DNA of 8,999 bases from CAZEFK01 sp964511405 (lineage in GTDB: Bacteria; Pseudomonadota; Alphaproteobacteria; Elsterales; Elsteraceae): the NCBI GenBank assembly GCA_964511405.1, contig CAZEFK010000264.1, forward strand, positions 1 to 8,999, read 5' to 3'. Numbering within the stretch: the first letter of the stretch is position 1; every line of letters starts with the position of its first letter. Made by a program: the position numbers and the translations under genes. A model generated the notes under the pieces. The model saw nothing but the letters and a program-made list of their open reading frames with translations, ran no database searches and was not told the DNA's origin. Positions 5,994 through 8,999 of the stretch are shown here, one piece after another.

Positions 5994-6851
5994 GTGACCC
6001 AAGCGGAGATTGGACCGGACGCGCGCCGGCGCGAGTTCGGCGCATTCTTGCGCAGCCGGCGCGAGCGGCTGACGCCTGATGCGGTCGGTTTGCCGAACGG
6101 GTTCAGGCGCCGGACGCCGGGCCTGCGTCGCGAGGAGATCGCCCAACTCGCCGGTGTCGGCACCACTTGGTACACCTGGCTCGAACAGGGCCGGGACGTC
6201 CGCGCGTCGGCGGAGGTGCTTGCGGCGCTGGCCGACGCGCTGCGCCTGGATGACGTGGAGCGCCGGCACCTGTTCCTGCTCAGCGACCGGCCCCAGGCGG
6301 GCCGGTCGGTCGGGCCGGAACAGGTCAGTGCATCGCTCCATCGGATGCTCGCCAGCCTGACCGGCCAACCCGCCTATGTAACCGGCCGGCGGTGGGATGT
6401 GCTGGCCTGGAATGCCGCCGCGGCCGCCGTGTTCGGCGACTATGGCCGGCTGCACGGCGATGCCCGCAACATCATGCACATGGTGTTCGCCGATCCGGCG
6501 CATCGCCGTCTGCTTACGGACTGGGACAGCCTGGCACCGGCGGCGCTCGCGATGTTCCGGGCCGATTGTGCGCATTACGCCGGCGATCCGGATTTCGAGC
6601 GGCTGATCGCCATGCTGACCGCGAAAAGCCGCGAGTTCCGCGCATGGTGGCCCAAGCACGAGGTAACCCGTCCGCCCACGGCCAACAAGCGGATCAATCA
6701 CCCGGCCGCCGGGCGCATGGCCTTCGAGCATATGAGCTTCAGCGTCCCGGATGCCGTCGACATGCGCCTGGTCGTCTATACGCCGCTGGACGAGGACGGG
6801 ACCGCAGCCAAGCTGTCCGCCCTGCTTCGCGACATGGGCGTGGCATCCTGA
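5994..6851 (+). CDS. XRE-family transcriptional regulator with MmyB-like ligand-binding domain
   Basis: A 285-residue DNA-binding regulator. The N-terminal helix-turn-helix covers about residues 12-86, with TPGLRREEIAQLAGVGTTWYTWLEQGRDVRASAEVL (41-76) being the hallmark segment of this family. The C-terminal part matches the MmyB-like PAS-type domain: WDVLAWNAAAAAVFGDY (134-150), NIMHMVFADPAHRRLLTDW (159-177) and the late HPAAGRMAFEHMSFSVPD (236-253). The domain is thought to bind a small hydrophobic ligand in relatives; the ligand here is unknown. I chose GTG 5994 (GTG 5991 is also possible) because the in-frame ATG at 5886 would make residues of the promoter region protein-coding, giving a Trp/Tyr-rich stretch unlike the family. 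No ribosome site precedes it, so translation may be leaderless. It likely controls the divergent SDR gene and itself. Confidence 0.88.
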   Translation: MTQAEIGPDARRREFGAFLRSRRERLTPDAVGLPNGFRRRTPGLRREEIAQLAGVGTTWYTWLEQGRDVRASAEVLAALADALRLDDVERRHLFLLSDRPQAGRSVGPEQVSASLHRMLASLTGQPAYVTGRRWDVLAWNAAAAAVFGDYGRLHGDARNIMHMVFADPAHRRLLTDWDSLAPAALAMFRADCAHYAGDPDFERLIAMLTAKSREFRAWWPKHEVTRPPTANKRINHPAAGRMAFEHMSFSVPDAVDMRLVVYTPLDEDGTAAKLSALLRDMGVAS

Positions 6852-6875
6852 TCGAGATTTCGTCAGGTCCAGCCC

Positions 6876-6911
6876 AAACGAAAACGCCTCCTCCCGGACC
6901 GGAGGAGGCGT
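6876..6911 (-). terminator. Rho-independent terminator of the flagellin gene
   Basis: cgcctcctcc (6885-6894) and ggaggaggcg (6901-6910) form a perfect 10-bp stem with loop cggacc, extended by an A-T pair (6884/6911). On the minus strand the stem is followed by ttttcgttt, a fair T tract, 26 bases after the flagellin stop. On the plus strand it is followed only by tcgattt, so it is weaker there, but it may also stop transcription of the XRE gene. Confidence 0.8.
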
Positions 6912-6936
6912 CGATTTCAGGCGATGGCCGGCGCGC

Positions 6937-7761
6937 TCAGCTGAACAGGGTCAGCACCACGCTCTGCGACTTGTTGATCTGACCCAGGTTCGAGGCCGAC
7001 AGCTGCTGCTGCTGTTGAGCCTGCGCCAGGTTGGTCGCTTGCTGCGCAAGGTTGGTGTCGACCAACGCACCCCGGCCGCTCTGCTGCGCATCATTGATCG
7101 ACTGGTTGAACTGCTGGGTCGCCTGGACCGTCGAGTTGTTGACGGCGATCTGGTTCAGCGTGTTGCCGGTCGTGGACACCGCCTGCGCCGCCGATCCGCC
7201 CGGCGCCAGCGCGGCCTGGGCGGCCGACGCGCCGCTGGCGGTGACGTTGGCGGCAATGGTGTTCAGCGTGGTCGCAGCCGAGGACGGCGTGCCCTGGGCC
7301 GACGGATTGACCGTCACCGTCTGGCCGCCATTGCCGGTGGCCACCGTGGCCGGCCCGCCGAAGGTGTTGATCCCGTTGAAGACCGCACCCGCCTGGATAT
7401 TCGTGATCTGCTGGGCCTGGCCCTGCAGCTGCTGGGTGAGCGCCGCCTGGGCCTGGGACGACAGCACGCCGCTGCCGAGCTCCGCGATGGTGCCTTGGGC
7501 CTGGATCTGGGCGTCTGACGTCGCCGTCGCGGCGGCGTTGGCCACCTGCAGGAAGCCCTGGGTCTGGTTGAGGTTCTGATCGCCGGCATCGAGGCCGGAG
7601 ATGTCGGCGCTGATCGACTGCGCGATCGCGAAGACCGCGCCATTCTGGAGGGCGTTGGCGACGTTCTTGCCGGTCGAGATCTTGTTTTGCACCGACGCCA
7701 GGTTCTGGCTGGCGTTGCTGAACTGCGTGGCGGCCGTCAAGCTGCTGGCGGAAATGGTCAT
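6937..7761 (-). CDS. Flagellin, short form (D0/D1 domains with a small central segment)
   Basis: A 274-residue flagellin, the filament subunit exported through the flagellar type III system. The N-terminal D0/D1 part has LASVQNKISTGKNVANALQNGAVFAIAQSISADISGLDA (21-59). ITNIQAGAVFNGIN (119-132) ends the N-terminal D1 helices, and GRGALVDTNLAQQATNLAQAQQQQQLSASNLGQ (229-261) plus SVVLTLF (267-273) form the C-terminal D0 helix. Between them only about 95 residues rich in Ala, Ser, Thr, Gly and Asn replace the large surface domains of enteric flagellins. There is no cysteine and no signal peptide, as expected. ATG 7761 has AGGAGGG 9 bases upstream. The gene is monocistronic, with its own promoter, possible CRP-type site and terminator. 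It may be one of several flagellins, since alphaproteobacteria often have multiple copies. Confidence 0.93.
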   Translation of the reverse strand: MTISASSLTAATQFSNASQNLASVQNKISTGKNVANALQNGAVFAIAQSISADISGLDAGDQNLNQTQGFLQVANAAATATSDAQIQAQGTIAELGSGVLSSQAQAALTQQLQGQAQQITNIQAGAVFNGINTFGGPATVATGNGGQTVTVNPSAQGTPSSAATTLNTIAANVTASGASAAQAALAPGGSAAQAVSTTGNTLNQIAVNNSTVQATQQFNQSINDAQQSGRGALVDTNLAQQATNLAQAQQQQQLSASNLGQINKSQSVVLTLFS

Positions 7762-7770
7762 TTTTGCCCA

Positions 7771-7777
7771 CCCTCCT
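7771..7777 (-). promoter_or_regulatory. Strong ribosome binding site of the flagellin gene
   Basis: AGGAGGG on the minus strand, 9 bases before ATG 7761. It is the longest anti-Shine-Dalgarno match I noticed at any start in the window, consistent with high flagellin output. Confidence 0.8.
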
Positions 7778-7789
7778 GAGATGCGAACC

Positions 7790-7818
7790 AGTATAGGCGA
7801 AGGCGGCTATCCCCGCAA
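7790..7818 (-). promoter_or_regulatory. Candidate sigma-70-type promoter of the flagellin gene
   Basis: On the minus strand TTGCGG (7813-7818), a 17-base spacer and TATACT (7790-7795) form a plausible sigma-70-type promoter with a good -10 and weak -35. Initiation would be near 7783, giving a leader of about 22 bases that contains the ribosome site. No convincing sigma-54 (GG-N10-GC) or sigma-28 element was found by eye. A weak -35 fits a promoter needing an activator. Confidence 0.45.
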
Positions 7819-7837
7819 GTTGCGCTAAATCGCAATA

Positions 7838-7857
7838 ATTGTGACGGCCATCACAAT
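7838..7857. promoter_or_regulatory. Perfect CRP-type binding site upstream of the flagellin gene
   Basis: ATTGTGA (7838-7844), six bases cggcca, then TCACAAT (7851-7857) is a perfect 7+7 inverted repeat containing the full CRP core TGTGA-N6-TCACA. Its centre (7847.5) is about 64 bases upstream of the predicted flagellin start point, close to the class-I activator position near -61.5. It overlaps the TGA stop of the HAD gene (7851-7853). The A/T-rich arms stand out from the GC-rich surroundings. The regulator is not encoded in this window. Confidence 0.6.
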
Positions 7858-8411
7858 GTCGCCAGCAAGGCCAGGGCCTGGGCCAAGTCCGCGATGCACT
7901 GCGTCGCAATCGTCGCAGTCCCGGCGGGCGCCAACCGCCAGGTGGCGGGTATGCCGGCCGCCGCCGCGGCCTCGATGTCGCGCTCGGCGTCGCCGATCAT
8001 GACCGAGCGGCCGAGGTCGAGCCCGAGGTCCGCCGCCGCCGCCAGCAGCATGCCCGGCGCCGGCTTGCGCCAGGGCGATTCGCCGGCGAACGCGCCCCGG
8101 CCCTCGGGATGCCACGGGCAGTAATAGACCGCGGCCAACGGTGCCCCCTCGGCCGCAAAGCGCCCCATCATCCAGCGGGTCAGCTCGCCGAACGCGGCGA
8201 GGTCGTAATAGCCGCGCGCGATCCCGGACTGGTTGGTCGCGACCACCGGCACGAACCCCCGCGCCCGGGCCGCCCGCACCAGCGCGAAGATCCCGGGCAG
8301 GAAAGCCATGTCGGCGATGCGGCCGACATAGCCATGGTCGACATTGATGACGCCGTCGCGGTCGAGGAACAGCGCCCGGCAGCCGCCGACGCTCAAATCC
8401 CGCCCATGCAC
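7851..8411 (-). CDS. HAD-family phosphatase, GmhB/HisB-N-like (histidinol/heptose-phosphate type)
   Basis: A 186-residue HAD-superfamily hydrolase related to D-glycero-D-manno-heptose-1,7-bisphosphate 7-phosphatase (GmhB, about 190 residues). Motif I is FLDRDGVIN (15-23) with nucleophile D17 and acid-base D19. TNQSGIARGYY (59-69) is motif II, K116 in RKPAPGM is motif III, and MIGDAERDIEAA (138-149) with D141 and D145 is motif IV, so catalysis should be intact. GmhB normally binds structural zinc through CxH and CxC pairs. Here CPWH (98-101) is present, but the second pair is replaced by ESPW (111-114), so zinc binding is doubtful. A role in nucleotide-activated heptose or another sugar phosphate is possible but unproven. 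GTG 8411 overlaps the gabD end by 19 bases; TTG 8396, in a TTGA overlap with the gabD stop, is an alternative start. The gene is likely co-transcribed with gabD. Confidence 0.82.
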   Translation of the reverse strand: MHGRDLSVGGCRALFLDRDGVINVDHGYVGRIADMAFLPGIFALVRAARARGFVPVVATNQSGIARGYYDLAAFGELTRWMMGRFAAEGAPLAAVYYCPWHPEGRGAFAGESPWRKPAPGMLLAAAADLGLDLGRSVMIGDAERDIEAAAAAGIPATWRLAPAGTATIATQCIADLAQALALLATL

Positions 8412-8999
8412 AGATATTTGATCTCCAAGTAGTCGTCGATGCCGTACTTGCTGCCCTCGCGGCCGATGCCGCTTTCCTTGACCCCGCCGAACGGTGCGAT
8501 CTCGGTCGAGATCAGGCCCTCGTTGATGCCGATCAGGCCATACTCCAGGGCTTCGGCGACCCGCCAGATGCGGCCGATGTCGCGGCTGTAGAAATAGCCG
8601 GCCAGGCCGAACTCGGTGGCGTTGGCGATGCGCACGGCCTCGGCCTCGTCCCGGAAGCGGAACAGGGGCGCCACCGGCCCGAAGGTCTCCTCGCGCGCCA
8701 TCATCATGTCGGTGGTGACGCCGGCCAGTACGGTCGGCTCATAAAAGGTGCCGCCCAGGGCATGGCGCCGACCGCCCAGCAGGATGCGGGCGCCCTTGGC
8801 CGTCGCGTCGGCGACGTGGCGTTCGACCTTGGCGACGGCGCGCTCGTCGATCAGCGGCCCCTGGACCACGCCGTCGTCGAAGCCGGAGCCGACCTTGAAG
8901 GCCCGAACCGCCTCGGTCAGCTTGGCGGCGAAGGCGTCGTAGACGCCGTCCTGGACCAGGATGCGGTTGGCGCACACGCAGGTCTGGCCGGCATTGCGG
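8393..8999 (-). CDS. gabD: Succinate-semialdehyde dehydrogenase (GabD-type aldehyde dehydrogenase), C-terminal part
   Basis: The C-terminal 201 residues of an aldehyde dehydrogenase; the gene continues past the right edge and about 280 N-terminal residues are missing. It starts at RNAGQTCVCANRILVQDGVYD with the catalytic cysteine in GQTC (codon at 8978-8980). It continues with QGPLIDERAVAKVERHVADA, GGRRHALGGTFYEPTVLAGV, AREETFGPVAPLFRF, EFGLAGYFYSRD, ISTEIAPFGGVKESGIGREGSKYGIDDYLEIKYLCMGGI. These are characteristic of GabD, which oxidises succinate semialdehyde to succinate with NAD(P)+ at the end of the GABA shunt. The TCVC pair matches the two cysteines that form a redox switch in some succinate-semialdehyde dehydrogenases. 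Other semialdehyde substrates remain possible. The HAD gene overlaps its end, so the two are probably co-transcribed. Confidence 0.9.
   Translation of the reverse strand, partial: RNAGQTCVCANRILVQDGVYDAFAAKLTEAVRAFKVGSGFDDGVVQGPLIDERAVAKVERHVADATAKGARILLGGRRHALGGTFYEPTVLAGVTTDMMMAREETFGPVAPLFRFRDEAEAVRIANATEFGLAGYFYSRDIGRIWRVAEALEYGLIGINEGLISTEIAPFGGVKESGIGREGSKYGIDDYLEIKYLCMGGI

Noticed and set aside
1..8999. tRNA, rRNA, CRISPR array, insertion sequence or prophage
   Set aside because: No cloverleaf-like GTTCGA arm with matching acceptor stem, no regularly spaced direct repeats, and no transposase, integrase or phage motifs were seen on either strand.

Overview
The window is a GC-rich stretch from a flagellated bacterium, most likely an alphaproteobacterium. 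The evidence is a FliG tail and a short flagellin of the alphaproteobacterial type, strong G/C bias at third codon positions, and GTG starts. A rhodospirillalean relative is a plausible guess, but the genus cannot be read from this sequence. No tRNA, rRNA, CRISPR array, transposase or phage gene is visible.

Layout, left to right. The last 42 residues of FliG end at 130 and are followed by a hairpin. Two plus-strand enzyme genes come next: a PiuC/YbiX-type Fe(II)/2-oxoglutarate hydroxylase (192-875) and an RraA/HMG-aldolase-fold protein (898-1614). A cold-shock-domain protein gene (1695-1901, minus) converges on them and has a long, AT-richer leader. A two-gene operon follows, with a GT4-type glycosyltransferase (2276-3322) overlapping an AsnB-type asparagine synthetase (3310-5097). 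An atypical short-chain dehydrogenase (minus, ends 5146) converges on asnB and is divergent from an XRE/MmyB-type regulator (from 5994). A short flagellin gene (6937-7761, minus) lies downstream of a gabD-HAD phosphatase pair (7851-8999, minus). gabD runs off the right edge.

How the genes may work together. The SDR and XRE genes share a compact intergenic region and look like a regulator-target pair. The glycosyltransferase and AsnB are translationally coupled and probably serve surface-polysaccharide or protein glycosylation, though no acceptor can be named. The hydroxylase and RraA-like gene look like a small catabolic or iron-related operon of unknown substrate. Flagellar genes lie at both ends, but no complete flagellar operon is present.

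The most striking non-coding signals are two. One is a perfect TGTGA-N6-TCACA palindrome (7838-7857), placed as a class-I CRP-type activator site for the flagellin promoter. The other is a set of long perfect hairpins at all three convergent gene junctions, two of which share the same arm sequence. I see no clear evidence of a wholly new multi-gene system.
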